Source: Collinsella sp. AM18-10
Lineage (GTDB): Bacteria > Actinomycetota > Coriobacteriia > Coriobacteriales > Coriobacteriaceae
Direction of reading: 5' to 3'
Length of the DNA: 64,000 nucleotides
Assembly: GCF_003471585.1 (NCBI RefSeq)
Contig: NZ_QRJO01000006.1
Span: 318 to 64,317, forward strand
Shown here: in pieces, positions 15,525-24,904 of the stretch
Position numbering within the stretch: position 1 is the stretch's first letter
Layout: the number at the start of each line of letters is the position of its first letter
The notes under the pieces: generated by a model
Databases searched by the model: none
Seen by the model: the letters and a program-made list of their open reading frames with translations, nothing else
Told to the model about the DNA's origin: nothing
Made by a program: the position numbers and the translations under genes

Positions 15525-16900
15525 TAGCGAGGCTCGCCCACAACGGAGCCGGACAAATACCAGGTCTTGGCGACGTCAACGTCAACATCAACGATCTTGC
15601 CAACAAGCTGATCGATGCTGTAACCCTCGGGGATAGGCGCGTGCACAGTCTGATTCTTGGGACTCTTGCCCAGCAGGACCGCGTCGTTCTTTTTACTCGT
15701 TCCCTCAATGAGCGCCGGAACCACAGTATGAAGCGCACCCTGGTTATACTCGTGTGCCGTGGTCTCGATAACCTTAACCAGGCGGTTGAAACGCTCGAGA
15801 ATAACCTCATGCGGCGTAGGATCGTCAATCTCGGCGGCCGGGGTACCGGCGCGCTTGGAATAGATGAAGGTATAGGCCTGAGCATAGCGGACCGTCTCGG
15901 CAAGTGAGAGCGTCTGCTCAAAGTCTTCTTCAGTCTCGCCCGGGAAGCCAACGATAATGTCGGTCGAGAGCGCGATATCGGGCATGCGGTTGCGAATGCG
16001 ATCGACCAGGCTCAGATAGTCCTCGCGTGTATAACGGCGATTCATCTCTTTGAGGATCCGCGTCGAACCGGACTGGACGGCCAAGTGCAGCTGCGGCATA
16101 ACGGCAGGCGTCTCGGCCATGGCGTCGATGGTCTCGGGCAACAGGTCCTTGGGATGCGAAGACGTAAAGAAGATGCGCTCCACGCCCGTATCGCCCACGG
16201 CACGCAGCAGATCGGCAAAACGCGGCTTGCCAAACAGATCGCGACCATATGAGTTAACGTTTTGGCCCAGCAGCGTAATCTCACGCACGCCCTGGCGCAC
16301 CAAACCGGTCACCTCGTCGACAATCTCCTCGAAGAGGCGGCTCTTTTCGCGACCGCGCACGTACGGCACGATGCAATAGGTGCAGAAATTATTGCAGCCC
16401 GTCATGATGGGCACCCAGGCGTGATACTGAGTCTCGCGATGCCACGGCATGCTCATGGCATCCGTATCCTCATGCTCATTGGTGCGGATATGACGCTTAC
16501 CATCAAGGAACGCCTCGGCAATGAGCTCGGCCACATGTGCAATGGAATGCGTGCCAAAGATGACATTGACGTTATCGACATTGGTGAGCAGGCCCTCGCC
16601 ATCGCGCTGCGCGATGCAACCGCCAACGGCAACCACGCGCTTGCCCGAAGGCGAAGGCGGCAGGCTTTTGCAGGAATTGCACTGACCGTACAGGCGAGTA
16701 TCGGCGGCCTCGCGCACGCAGCACGTCATGAAGACAACGATATCGGCATGCGCGGGATCGAGCGCCATGAGGCAGCCATACGAATCAAGCAGACCGCTCA
16801 CACGCTCGGAGTCGTGCTGATTCATCTGGCAGCCAAAGGTGCGGATAAAGTAGGTTTTACCGGCAAGAATATCGCGTACGGAACGCTGGTCCATGTGCAT
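15524..16900 (-). CDS. miaB: tRNA-2-methylthio-N6-dimethylallyladenosine synthase
   Basis: MiaB is a radical-SAM enzyme that converts i6A37 in tRNA to ms2i6A37. The 458-residue protein has the three-cysteine UPF0004 domain (FGCQMNQHDSE, CCVREAA), the radical-SAM CNNFCTYC cluster motif around residue 160 and a C-terminal TRAM domain. Two in-frame ATGs are possible (16900 and 16894); AGGA is three bases before the first and nine before the second, so the second may be the true start. It is one of three methylthiotransferases in the window. Confidence 0.96.
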   Translation of the reverse strand: MHMDQRSVRDILAGKTYFIRTFGCQMNQHDSERVSGLLDSYGCLMALDPAHADIVVFMTCCVREAADTRLYGQCNSCKSLPPSPSGKRVVAVGGCIAQRDGEGLLTNVDNVNVIFGTHSIAHVAELIAEAFLDGKRHIRTNEHEDTDAMSMPWHRETQYHAWVPIMTGCNNFCTYCIVPYVRGREKSRLFEEIVDEVTGLVRQGVREITLLGQNVNSYGRDLFGKPRFADLLRAVGDTGVERIFFTSSHPKDLLPETIDAMAETPAVMPQLHLAVQSGSTRILKEMNRRYTREDYLSLVDRIRNRMPDIALSTDIIVGFPGETEEDFEQTLSLAETVRYAQAYTFIYSKRAGTPAAEIDDPTPHEVILERFNRLVKVIETTAHEYNQGALHTVVPALIEGTSKKNDAVLLGKSPKNQTVHAPIPEGYSIDQLVGKIVDVDVDVAKTWYLSGSVVGEPR

Positions 16901-16939
16901 AAGTCCTAACGATGGGGAGCGAAACGAGGCAAGCAGAAG

Positions 16940-17257
16940 CTATGCCACAGGCTTAACATCATCCATGACGACGTTATCCATAGCAGCTCGATTGATCTGG
17001 TGAACGTAGATAGAAAGGCGGATGGCCGTGCGCGACTCCCCGTTAATGAGGATGTCGGAGAACACGGGCGCGCAGGAAATATCAAAACCGGTTGGAATCA
17101 AAAAACCGCGCGCGATAGCAACGGCCTTAATGGCCTGGTTGACGGCACCGGCGCCGACACACTGGATGTTGACGGGTACACCATCCTTGACCATGCCGGC
17201 GATGGCGCCGGCAACGGACGCGGGCGATGATTTGCTTGATACCTTCAGGCAATCCAT
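16940..17257 (-). CDS. spoVS: Stage V sporulation protein S (SpoVS) family protein
   Basis: The 105-residue protein matches the small Alba-like SpoVS family almost end to end: LKVSSKSSPASVAGAIAG, the GAGAVNQAIKAVAIARG core and SRTAIRLSI. It carries about 15 extra C-terminal residues compared with the usual 86. SpoVS affects septation and sporulation in Bacillus and occurs in many non-spore-formers, where its role is unclear. AGGAG lies seven bases before ATG 17257, which fixes the start; the frame is open back to 17332. It lies between the GHKL ATPase gene and miaB. Confidence 0.9.
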   Translation of the reverse strand: MDCLKVSSKSSPASVAGAIAGMVKDGVPVNIQCVGAGAVNQAIKAVAIARGFLIPTGFDISCAPVFSDILINGESRTAIRLSIYVHQINRAAMDNVVMDDVKPVA

Positions 17258-17331
17258 GAAGAAACTCCTGCATTTAAAAGTACGTTTTAACTGCAATAAC
17301 TGTATCGTACCGAGTGGACTCGGTAAAGGCA

Positions 17332-18417
17332 CTATTCCTCTTTGGCAAGATCAAAGGTCACGGTGATTCGATCACGCGAAACACGGATCTTTGGGTCGCC
17401 GCAAAGGTTGAGATAGTACCGGGCGGCAAGGTCATTAAAGTCGCGTTCCACAGCGCGCGAAAACTGTGCCATGTCATCCTTGGCAATACGTAGCCCGCGA
17501 CGATCCTTCGCGAGATCGACAGGAGCCGGCGCATGCGAGGACGAATCACGCTCGCGCAGCAGACGCGCGGCCACACCGCGAACGGGCTTAATCTGCCCCG
17601 CCAAAATGCGATGGGCCGTGCGCTCGGACATCTCAAGACCCAAACCCGAACAGATACGGATAAAGTCCTCGGCATCAGAAGCAAGGCCTAAACGATCGAC
17701 AACCGGAAGCTCGCTCTCGTCATCAATGAACAGGAGACGAGACGTATCAAGCCGGCTTGACGCCTGAGCATAAAGGGTCGCGGCAATCTCAGACGGAGAA
17801 CCAAGATAGACATCGCAACCACGCAACTCCTCGAGCGCAAACTCACATGCAGCGCGAATAATATTATGCGGACCGCGAGCACAGACATAACGTCCGTCCT
17901 CATCCTTGACGGCCTGGGGCCAGCTGGACTGATCGGCACGCTCACTGAGGCGGTCGGCCGCGACGCTCACCTTAAAGGCTGAACCAAGATCGACACCGGA
18001 CGTGACCACACGGGCCTCATCGGTGTTCTGCTTGATCGAAAACAATGCCATGCCACGACCGTGAACACCCCAACGGTCCATCTTCATGCTCTCGAGCTTG
18101 GAGGTAACGCGGGCATCAAAGATTCGCTCTTGCATATCCTGCGGAACGCCAGAACCGTTATCCAGAAAGACAAGCGTGCGGACGCCATCTTCCTTGGTCG
18201 TGGCGAGATAGACCTTGTCGGCGCCGGCATCGCGAGCATTACGGAGCATTTCGATGACGATGTCCTCGACATGCTGAATGTCGTGCTTAGCCTGGCGCCG
18301 CTCGGCCTCCGAAACGCGGAGGCGGACATACCCCTCGCCAAGGTTCTCCTCGACGCGAAGGTTGCCCTCCCCCGACATCGACGCGATAAATGAGATGAGC
18401 TCGTTCGCGTCGCTCAT
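17332..18417 (-). CDS. GHKL-type ATPase of unknown function
   Basis: This 361-residue protein carries the Bergerat fold in its first 130 residues: N-box EMLRNARDAGA (57-67), G1 DNGSG (86-90) and G2 GVHGRGMALF (117-126). The G2 form resembles MutL, Hsp90 and topoisomerase VI ATPases more than histidine kinases. There is no phospho-acceptor domain, transmembrane helix or MutL transducer signature, and the C-terminal 230 residues are not recognisable. It starts one base after the rny stop and is followed by spoVS, so it is tied to an RNA-decay and division cluster. Function is unknown. Confidence 0.7.
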   Translation of the reverse strand: MSDANELISFIASMSGEGNLRVEENLGEGYVRLRVSEAERRQAKHDIQHVEDIVIEMLRNARDAGADKVYLATTKEDGVRTLVFLDNGSGVPQDMQERIFDARVTSKLESMKMDRWGVHGRGMALFSIKQNTDEARVVTSGVDLGSAFKVSVAADRLSERADQSSWPQAVKDEDGRYVCARGPHNIIRAACEFALEELRGCDVYLGSPSEIAATLYAQASSRLDTSRLLFIDDESELPVVDRLGLASDAEDFIRICSGLGLEMSERTAHRILAGQIKPVRGVAARLLRERDSSSHAPAPVDLAKDRRGLRIAKDDMAQFSRAVERDFNDLAARYYLNLCGDPKIRVSRDRITVTFDLAKEE

Positions 18418-18418
18418 G

Positions 18419-19969
18419 TTATTTAGCGATATCGACAGCGCGGCTCTCGCGAATCACGACGACGCGCACCTGACCGGGATACTCCATCTCTTCCTCGATC
18501 TGATGGGCGATATCGTGAGCCAGAACCGTGGACTGGGCATCGGAAATCTTGTCCGGCTGGACCATGACGTGGACCTCGCGACCGGCCTGCATGGCATAGG
18601 TACGTTCGACGCCGTCATGGGAGTTGGCGATCTCCTCGAGCTTCTCAAGACGCTTGATGTAGTTCTCGGCAGACTCGCGACGGGCACCGGGGCGAGAGGC
18701 AGAGACAGCATCGGCGGCCTGCACCAGGACATCGAGCACCGTGTTGGGGTCGACATCGGCATGGTGAGCCTCAATAGCGTGGACGATAACGGGCTTCTCG
18801 CCATAACGGCGGGCAAGCTCGGCGCCGATGACGGCATGCGGGCCCTCGACGTCGTGGTCGATTGCCTTGCCCAGGTCATGAAGCAGGCCGGCGCGCTTGG
18901 CGGTCACAACGTCCAGGCCAAGCTCGGAAGCCATCACGCCGCACAGATCAGAGACCTCGAGGGAATGCTGAAGCACGTTCTGACCAAACGAGGTACGGTA
19001 GCGCAGGGCACCAAGGGTCTTGACGATCTCGGGGTGCAGATCGTGGATGCCGGTATCGAAGGCAGCCTGCTCGCCAGCCTCGCGCACGCGCTGCTGAACC
19101 AGGTCGGCGGCCTTGTGATACATCTCCTCGATACGGGCAGGGTGAATGCGGCCGTCGGCGATGAGGTTCTCGAGGGCGACACGGGCGGTCTCACGACGGA
19201 CCGGGTCGAAGCTCGAAAGAACGACTGTCTCGGGCGTGTCATCGATCACAAGGTTGACGCCGGAAACCTGCTCGAAGGTCCGGATGTTGCGACCCTCGCG
19301 ACCGATGATACGGCCCTTGAGGTCATCAGAGGGAATGTGCACGGAGGTAACGGTGACCTCGGCAGTGTGGTCGGCAGCGCAGCGCTGAATCGCCAGAGAC
19401 AGAATCTCCTGGGCGGTCTTGTGGCACTCGGCGCGAACCTGCTGCTCGGACTCGCGAATGATCGTGGCGGCCTCGTGGGTGACCTCGCCGCGAACCTTAT
19501 CGAGGAGCTCCTTGTGGGCGTCCTCGCGGGTAAGGTCGGCGATACGCTCGAGCTCGGAGGTCTGCTTTGCGCAGAGCTCCTCGAGCTCACGGGAGCGCTT
19601 CTCGACCTGACCGGCCTGGCTGGACAGCTGATGCTCGCGCTTGTCGAGAGCGTCGTTGCGGCGATCGAGGGATTCCTCGCGCTGCATCACGCGGTTCTCG
19701 AGCGTACGAATCTCGTTCTTACGCTGCTTGTCCTCGGCCTCGGCGGCCTGCTTGTTCTTGATGATCTCCTCTTTAGCCTCGAGCAGAGCCTCTTTTTTGA
19801 GGGTCTCGGCCTGACGCTTAGCATCACCGATCAGGGACTCAGCCTGTGCGTGTGCCGACTGGATCTTTTCGTCGGCCTCGTGAAGACTACCCTGCTTGGC
19901 GGTGCGCATGTAGGCAATGGCGGCGATGGCACCCAAAATGATGCCAACGAGCGCTGCGATGATAGGCAT
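18419..19969 (-). CDS. rny: Ribonuclease Y
   Basis: RNase Y is the membrane-anchored endoribonuclease that starts mRNA decay in many Gram-positives. The 516-residue protein has an N-terminal transmembrane helix (about 3-22), a long coiled coil (30-200), a KH domain ([15 protein letters not shown]) and an HD domain ([16 protein letters not shown]). The ATG at 19967-19969 has AAGGAG five bases upstream; the earlier GTG at 19975 would overlap that site. With RNase J and PNPase also in this window, it points to a Firmicutes-like decay machinery. Confidence 0.96.
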   Translation of the reverse strand: MPIIAALVGIILGAIAAIAYMRTAKQGSLHEADEKIQSAHAQAESLIGDAKRQAETLKKEALLEAKEEIIKNKQAAEAEDKQRKNEIRTLENRVMQREESLDRRNDALDKREHQLSSQAGQVEKRSRELEELCAKQTSELERIADLTREDAHKELLDKVRGEVTHEAATIIRESEQQVRAECHKTAQEILSLAIQRCAADHTAEVTVTSVHIPSDDLKGRIIGREGRNIRTFEQVSGVNLVIDDTPETVVLSSFDPVRRETARVALENLIADGRIHPARIEEMYHKAADLVQQRVREAGEQAAFDTGIHDLHPEIVKTLGALRYRTSFGQNVLQHSLEVSDLCGVMASELGLDVVTAKRAGLLHDLGKAIDHDVEGPHAVIGAELARRYGEKPVIVHAIEAHHADVDPNTVLDVLVQAADAVSASRPGARRESAENYIKRLEKLEEIANSHDGVERTYAMQAGREVHVMVQPDKISDAQSTVLAHDIAHQIEEEMEYPGQVRVVVIRESRAVDIAK

Positions 19970-20226
19970 GCTCACTCCTTTTTATGGATTCGTTACACAA
20001 CAAAGCGAACCGTCCTTACGAACGGCTCGCGACATTTGAGTAATATGGGCGCAGCTTATGCGGGTCGGATACAGATAAACATATAAACAAACTCATCACA
20101 GATGAGCACATATCACAAAGCAAATGACAGTGTTTATCGTACGTTGAACCACAACAACTGTCAAATAAATGGCCCCAGCACGGCGGCTAAAACGCGGTGA
20201 ACGGCAGGGCCACAAAACGCATACGC
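19970..20226. other. Intergenic region upstream of rny
   Basis: This 257-bp gap lies between recX and rny on the minus strand. It contains an AT-rich stretch (about 20075-20170) likely to include the rny promoter. I see no clear hairpin terminator for recX, no short gene and no confident promoter pair. Confidence 0.4.
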
Positions 20227-20919
20227 CTAAACCGCACATTCCTCACGTTCGGCATCGAGACGTGCCTTAACGGCATCGGCGGCGATGTGATACGAGAAGC
20301 CCTTGCCCATCAAAAACCGAACCAGTTTTTCGAATCCGCGCGTCTCTGGAACACGCCGCTTGGCGAGCAGGGCTGACGCACGCGCCAAATCGTCTTCGAC
20401 GGCAAAATAATCCTCGGGATAACCGGGAATGTCATCGAGCACGACATGACGGCGCTTGAGCTCGGTCTCGATTTTACGCTGTCCCCAACCGCGCCGCTTG
20501 CGTTCCTCGATAAAGTACGAGCAAAAGCGGTTCTCGTCTAAAAAGCGATACTCGGTGGCACGCTCGACGGCGAAATCGATCGCGGGCTGGCGAAAGCCGT
20601 AGCGTGCCAACTTGTCACGGACCTCACCCGTCGCATGGTCGCGTCGCGATAGCATCTCGGTCACCATGGTAAGTGCACATTTACGCTCGATGAGCTGCAC
20701 CGCTTCACGAAAGTTATCCCAATCACAGGGAAGATCGGGGCGATTTTTGACATACAGGCGCGCGACCCGCACGGGAATCCAAATGGACCGCTCAAAACCG
20801 CCCTCAAGCTCACAATCGATCTGTGCGCAAGGCTTTTTGGACGCATACCCGCTCGAGAACGAGGAGGCCGCCTTCTTATCGGGAAAGACGACCGTGGCCT
20901 CGGTCACCGTATACGACAT
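20227..20919 (-). CDS. recX: Regulatory protein RecX
   Basis: RecX binds RecA and limits filament growth. The 230-residue protein has the RecX three-helix repeats (ALTMVTEMLSRRDHATGEVRDKLARYGF; YRFLDENRFCSYFIEERKRRGWGQRKIETELKRR) in the C-terminal two thirds, after an N-terminal extension of about 75 residues. It begins 11 bases after recA on the same strand, the usual arrangement, and so is probably induced with recA. Confidence 0.9.
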   Translation of the reverse strand: MSYTVTEATVVFPDKKAASSFSSGYASKKPCAQIDCELEGGFERSIWIPVRVARLYVKNRPDLPCDWDNFREAVQLIERKCALTMVTEMLSRRDHATGEVRDKLARYGFRQPAIDFAVERATEYRFLDENRFCSYFIEERKRRGWGQRKIETELKRRHVVLDDIPGYPEDYFAVEDDLARASALLAKRRVPETRGFEKLVRFLMGKGFSYHIAADAVKARLDAEREECAV

Positions 20920-20930
20920 GAGCGTAACCG

Positions 20931-22079
20931 CTACTCGTCGTCATCATCGAGCATGGCGGAACCATCGATGGCGTAAAGCTCGTCAAACTCCTCAGGCGCA
21001 GGCTGATCGGTCAGCTCGACCTCGGACGGAGCATCGTCATCAAACTCAAGCCCGCAGGCAAGGCGGACCTTATGCTCAATCTCGTCGGCGCAATCGGGGT
21101 GTTCGCGCAGGAACGCCTTGGCGGCCTCGCGACCGTTGCCGAGCTTGTCCTCGCCATAGGCAAACCAGGAGCCCATCTTCTTGCAAATGCCGCACTCGAC
21201 AGCCATGTCCAGAATCGAGCCCTCCTTAGAGATGCCCGTACCGTACATGATGTCGAACTCAGCAGAACGGAACGGAGCTGCCACCTTGTTCTTAACGACC
21301 TTGGCGCGCACGCGGTTACCGATAACCTCATCCTTAAGCTTAATGCTGTCGATGCGGCGAATGTCGATACGCACCGAAGAGAAGAACTTAAGGGCGCGGC
21401 CGCCCGTCGTGGTCTCGGGGTTGCCGAACATGACGCCGATCTTCTCTCGCAGCTGGTTAATGAAGATGCATGTCGTGTTGGACTTGGACAGCGAGCCGGC
21501 GAGCTTGCGGAGCGCCTGACTCATCAGACGAGCTTGCAATCCGACCGTGGTATCGCCGATCTCTCCCTCGATCTCGGCACGCGGGGTCAGCGCGGCGACG
21601 GAGTCGACGACGATGGCATCGATGGCGCCGGAACGCACGAGCATGTCAACAATCTCGAGCGCCTGCTCACCCGTATCAGGCTGGGAAATCAGTACCTCGT
21701 CGATATCCACGCCAATGCGCGCGGCATACGTGGGATCGAGCGCGTGCTCGGCATCGATAAATGCCACCACGCCACCCATTGCCTGGGCTTCGGCCAGGAT
21801 CTCGAGCGAAAGCGTCGTCTTACCGGAGGACTCAGGACCGTAAATCTCGACGATACGGCCGCGCGGCACACCGCCGATACCCAGAGCGGCATCGAGTGCC
21901 AGAGCGCCCGTGGGGATAGCCTCAACCTCAAGCTCGGGGCCGCCGTCACCATACCTCATGATGGAGCCTTGACCGAACTTCTTCTCGATCTCGGCCTTGG
22001 TGGTGGCGATCATCTCATCGCGCTCTTTACCCGTCGTGCGAGCATGAACGGTACGTACGGGACCTGAATTCTTGGCCAT
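20931..22079 (-). CDS. recA: Recombinase RecA
   Basis: RecA forms filaments on single-stranded DNA, drives strand exchange and triggers LexA cleavage. The 382-residue protein has Walker A ([10 protein letters not shown]), Walker B ([10 protein letters not shown]), the L1/L2 DNA-binding regions ([33 protein letters not shown]) and an acidic C-terminal tail. ATG 22079 has AGGAGG seven bases upstream; the open frame to 22100 is unneeded. A perfect LexA box lies 39 bases upstream of the start, and further upstream are TTTGGTC repeats also seen before comEA. Confidence 0.98.
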   Translation of the reverse strand: MAKNSGPVRTVHARTTGKERDEMIATTKAEIEKKFGQGSIMRYGDGGPELEVEAIPTGALALDAALGIGGVPRGRIVEIYGPESSGKTTLSLEILAEAQAMGGVVAFIDAEHALDPTYAARIGVDIDEVLISQPDTGEQALEIVDMLVRSGAIDAIVVDSVAALTPRAEIEGEIGDTTVGLQARLMSQALRKLAGSLSKSNTTCIFINQLREKIGVMFGNPETTTGGRALKFFSSVRIDIRRIDSIKLKDEVIGNRVRAKVVKNKVAAPFRSAEFDIMYGTGISKEGSILDMAVECGICKKMGSWFAYGEDKLGNGREAAKAFLREHPDCADEIEHKVRLACGLEFDDDAPSEVELTDQPAPEEFDELYAIDGSAMLDDDDE

Positions 22080-22117
22080 GAATAGCCCTCCTCTTAACAA
22101 CCTGCATCGATAATAAA

Positions 22118-22131
22118 CGAACGGCTGTTCG
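22118..22131 (-). promoter_or_regulatory. LexA (SOS) box upstream of recA
   Basis: CGAAC-GGCT-GTTCG is a perfect palindromic match to the Gram-positive LexA operator and sits 39 bases before the recA start codon. Confidence 0.92.
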
Positions 22132-22173
22132 TGGTCAACCGTTCAGGCCAATCATATGCAGGCAGTCTTTCCA

Positions 22174-22217
22174 AAACCCAACCAAACGCCGACCAAACAC
22201 TGACCAAATGCTTGACC
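22174..22217 (-). promoter_or_regulatory. Phased TTTGGTC repeats upstream of recA
   Basis: Read on the minus strand, TGGTC/TTTGGTY occurs four times at 11-12 bp spacing (plus-strand cores at 22181, 22192, 22203 and 22215). The central 18 bases (22180-22197) match the comEA upstream region at 50954-50971 with one mismatch. Helical phasing suggests a multi-site activator, but this is inference. Confidence 0.55.
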
Positions 22218-22305
22218 ACAAAGGGGCAAATAAGAACAAGAAAGGCAAAAATACACCTATGACCAGCGCAAACGCTAAATTCGTCAGGGATCCCTATCTC
22301 CACAA

Positions 22306-22329
22306 TTAAGGGGCCCGAAGGCCCCTTAA
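22306..22329 (-). terminator. Hairpin terminator after cinA
   Basis: TTAAGGGGCC pairs with GGCCCCTTAA around a TTCG tetraloop (minus-strand reading). It lies directly after the cinA stop. The T-tail is short (TTAATTG), so termination may be partial. Confidence 0.7.
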
Positions 22330-22336
22330 AACACGT

Positions 22337-22867
22337 CTATTCCATAGAGTTAAGCACAAGGGCAATGCGCCCCAATGCCTCCGCGACCGCATGGGCACGA
22401 ACACACGAACGGTCGCCCTCATAGTGGCAGCGCACAGAGTCCACGACCGGCACTTCCCCATCAGCCGCGCGATACGCCCAGCCAATATAGAAAGTGCCAG
22501 CCGGATCGTCCTCAGTGCCGCCGCCGGGGCCGGCATAACCCGTTGCGCTCACTGCAATATCGCTCTGGTACAGCTCCAGCGAACGCGCCGCCATCTCGCG
22601 CGCGGTCTGATGCGACACCGCGGTATAGCGGTCGAGCGTCTCCTGATCAACACCCAAAACGCGATGCTTGATCTCATCGCAGTAGGTCACCGCACCGCCA
22701 CGCAGCACCGCCGAGGCGCCCGGGATATCGGCAATCGTCGAGGCGATCATACCTGCTGTCAGCGACTCAGCCGTCGAAACCGTCACGCCCCGAGCGCTCG
22801 CGCGCTCGACAATATGACGCGCCAGCTCCTCGTTATGTGCGGAAATCTGCTCAAAAGAGTCCGTCAT
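22337..22867 (-). CDS. CinA-family nicotinamide-nucleotide amidase (C-terminal domain protein)
   Basis: The 176-residue protein corresponds to the CinA C-terminal (PncC-type) domain alone: TVSTAESLTAGMIASTIADIPGAS, LRGGAVTYCDEIKHRVLGV and VSATGYAGPGG. It should deamidate NMN to nicotinic acid mononucleotide in the pyridine nucleotide cycle. The MoaB-like N-terminal half of full CinA is absent, which is common. ATG 22867 follows the pgsA stop by 12 bases. The pgsA-cinA-recA order is widely conserved. Confidence 0.9.
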   Translation of the reverse strand: MTDSFEQISAHNEELARHIVERASARGVTVSTAESLTAGMIASTIADIPGASAVLRGGAVTYCDEIKHRVLGVDQETLDRYTAVSHQTAREMAARSLELYQSDIAVSATGYAGPGGGTEDDPAGTFYIGWAYRAADGEVPVVDSVRCHYEGDRSCVRAHAVAEALGRIALVLNSME

Positions 22868-22879
22868 ACCCACCAGAAC

Positions 22880-23518
22880 CTAGACCGAAAAGACGATCTT
22901 GCGGCAGTTCCAGAAGTACTGGGCGCCCGAGATAACGGTCAGGACAACGGCAACGGCGTACAGGAAGCGCGACACCGAGTAGATGCCGAGCGTCAGCGCC
23001 AGCGGGCCAAGGTGCAAGCCGGCCATCGCAAAGACGCACAGGTAACCGCAGATGGAGACCATCGTGGTCGCCGTCTTGTACTTGCCAAGCTTATCGGCGG
23101 CAACGACCACGCCGGCGGCACTCGCAACCATGCGTAGGGCGCTTACCAGCAGCTCGCGGAACAAGATGATGAACACGGACCAAACCGACACGGCACCAAA
23201 GTCCAAGAATAGCAGCAGGGCCGAGAATACGAGCAGCTTGTCGGCGATGGGGTCCAAGAATTTACCGAAGTCGGTAATCTCGTTGCGCGAGCGCGCCAGG
23301 TAGCCGTCAACCTTATCGGTGCACGACAGGATGACGTACAGAATGAAGGCAGCGGCGGCGAGCGGGCCGTCGAAGGTGCTCCAATCTGTACCGGCAACAC
23401 TCGTGTGAGAAAGCGCCGACACAATCATGAACACCGGGATAAAGACGATGCGAACGCACGTCACGATGTTGGCGGGCGTCCAAACACTCGTCAGTTCCTT
23501 ATTGCTCTCGTTTGCCAC
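22880..23518 (-). CDS. pgsA: CDP-diacylglycerol--glycerol-3-phosphate 3-phosphatidyltransferase
   Basis: PgsA makes phosphatidylglycerol phosphate, the precursor of phosphatidylglycerol. The 212-residue membrane protein begins with TPANIVTCVRIVFIPVF and carries the full CDP-alcohol motif (DKVDGYLAR ... GKFLDPIADK). The start codon is GTG, with GGAG seven bases upstream. It is more canonical than the paralogue at 1959-2663 and lies between rimO and cinA as in many genomes. Confidence 0.93.
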   Translation of the reverse strand: MANESNKELTSVWTPANIVTCVRIVFIPVFMIVSALSHTSVAGTDWSTFDGPLAAAAFILYVILSCTDKVDGYLARSRNEITDFGKFLDPIADKLLVFSALLLFLDFGAVSVWSVFIILFRELLVSALRMVASAAGVVVAADKLGKYKTATTMVSICGYLCVFAMAGLHLGPLALTLGIYSVSRFLYAVAVVLTVISGAQYFWNCRKIVFSV

Positions 23519-23527
23519 GACGCTCTC

Positions 23528-24877
23528 CTACTCCACAACATGGCCGATAAGCTCATAGCAGAAGCTATCGGTAAACTCGACCGTCAGAATATCGCCCACA
23601 GATGCCTCGCTGGCATCCAGATGCACCGCGCCATCGGAATCAGGCGCCTGGAACCAGGCATGTCCGATCAGCTCGGCGCCGTCCTCGGTCTCTTCGATAC
23701 CGTCGACAATCACCTGGGCGCGCTCGCCCACATGTGCGGCAGTTGCAGCAAAACCGAGCGACTCGGCCAGGTCCATGGCCTCCTGGGCGCGCTCGAGCTT
23801 GACCTCTTCGTCGACCTGGCCCTCCATCTTGGCGGCCAGGCTGCCCTCCTCCTGCGAGTAGGCAAAGACGCTCGTGTAGTCAAAGCCGACGGTGTCCATA
23901 AAGTCGATAAGGTCGCGGAACTCGTCGTCGGTCTCGGTCGGGAAGCCGACCATGGCCGTGGAACGGATCACGATGCCGGGGATGCGCTCACGCAGATCGC
24001 GGAACAGGTCCTCGAGCTCCTGGCGCGAACCAGAACGGCGCATAGCCTTGAGGATGCGCGCGTCGCAGTGCTGCACGGGGATATCGATATAGGGCAGCAC
24101 CTCGGGCGTATCACGAATGGTCTCAATGAGCTCGTCAGTCATGCCCTCGGGCTGCAGGTAGAGCACACGGATCCAGACGTTCTGCGGACGCACGGCCTCG
24201 GCGACGGCGCGCAGCAGCTGCGCCAGATTGCGCGGCGAGCCATCGGTGACGTCTTCGTCGGCAAAGTCGGTGCCCCAAATACCCGTGTCCTGGCCGATCA
24301 GCACGATCTCTCGCACACCGCCGGCAACCAGGTCGCGTACCTCGGAGATAATGCTCTCGGCATTGCGCGAATGATAGCGACCGCGAATATAGGGGATCAT
24401 GCAGAAGCTGCAGAAACGGTTGCAGCCATCGGAAATCTTGACGTAAGCAACGGCGCCCTCGACAGTACGCTTGACTTGCGGAATATAGGCAGCGATCTCA
24501 CGCTCGACACCCAGCACGCCATCGATGACCGCCACGATGCCGTCCTCCTCGTCGGCCTTCACAAAGGCAGCGACCTCGGGCAGCTCATCGGGCAGGTCGT
24601 CGCCATAGCGCGACGGCACACAGCCGCACATGACGATGGGACAAGAACGAACGCCGTCCTGAACCTCGTTGGCGAGCTCGAGCGTGGTCTCGATGCTCTC
24701 GGACGTTGCGGAGGCGAGGAACGAGCATGTATTGACGATGGCGATATCGGCATCCTGTGGGTCGAATGCCTCCTCGTAGCCCGCGGCGGTCAAAAGAGAA
24801 CGCATGCGGTCGGTGTCAACCTCGTTCTTAGCGCACCCGAGGGTGATGTAGAGCACGGAGCCCAACGGTGTATCCAT
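23528..24877 (-). CDS. rimO: Ribosomal protein S12 methylthiotransferase
   Basis: RimO is a radical-SAM enzyme that methylthiolates the conserved aspartate of ribosomal protein S12. The 449-residue protein has the MTTase N-terminal domain (TLGCAKNEVDTDRMRS, NTCSFL, CGC), the radical-SAM motif CNRFCSFC, and a C-terminal TRAM domain. GCAKNEVD distinguishes RimO from MiaB and MtaB. It lies ten bases upstream of pgsA in the same operon-like block. Confidence 0.96.
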   Translation of the reverse strand: MDTPLGSVLYITLGCAKNEVDTDRMRSLLTAAGYEEAFDPQDADIAIVNTCSFLASATSESIETTLELANEVQDGVRSCPIVMCGCVPSRYGDDLPDELPEVAAFVKADEEDGIVAVIDGVLGVEREIAAYIPQVKRTVEGAVAYVKISDGCNRFCSFCMIPYIRGRYHSRNAESIISEVRDLVAGGVREIVLIGQDTGIWGTDFADEDVTDGSPRNLAQLLRAVAEAVRPQNVWIRVLYLQPEGMTDELIETIRDTPEVLPYIDIPVQHCDARILKAMRRSGSRQELEDLFRDLRERIPGIVIRSTAMVGFPTETDDEFRDLIDFMDTVGFDYTSVFAYSQEEGSLAAKMEGQVDEEVKLERAQEAMDLAESLGFAATAAHVGERAQVIVDGIEETEDGAELIGHAWFQAPDSDGAVHLDASEASVGDILTVEFTDSFCYELIGHVVE

Positions 24878-24904
24878 GTTGAAGAGCAGTCCTTTCGAAT
24901 GATA

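Noticed and set aside
18278..20086. 602-codon plus-strand open frame opposite rny
   Set aside because: It is antisense to RNase Y, which has clear KH and HD motifs; the plus frame has none.
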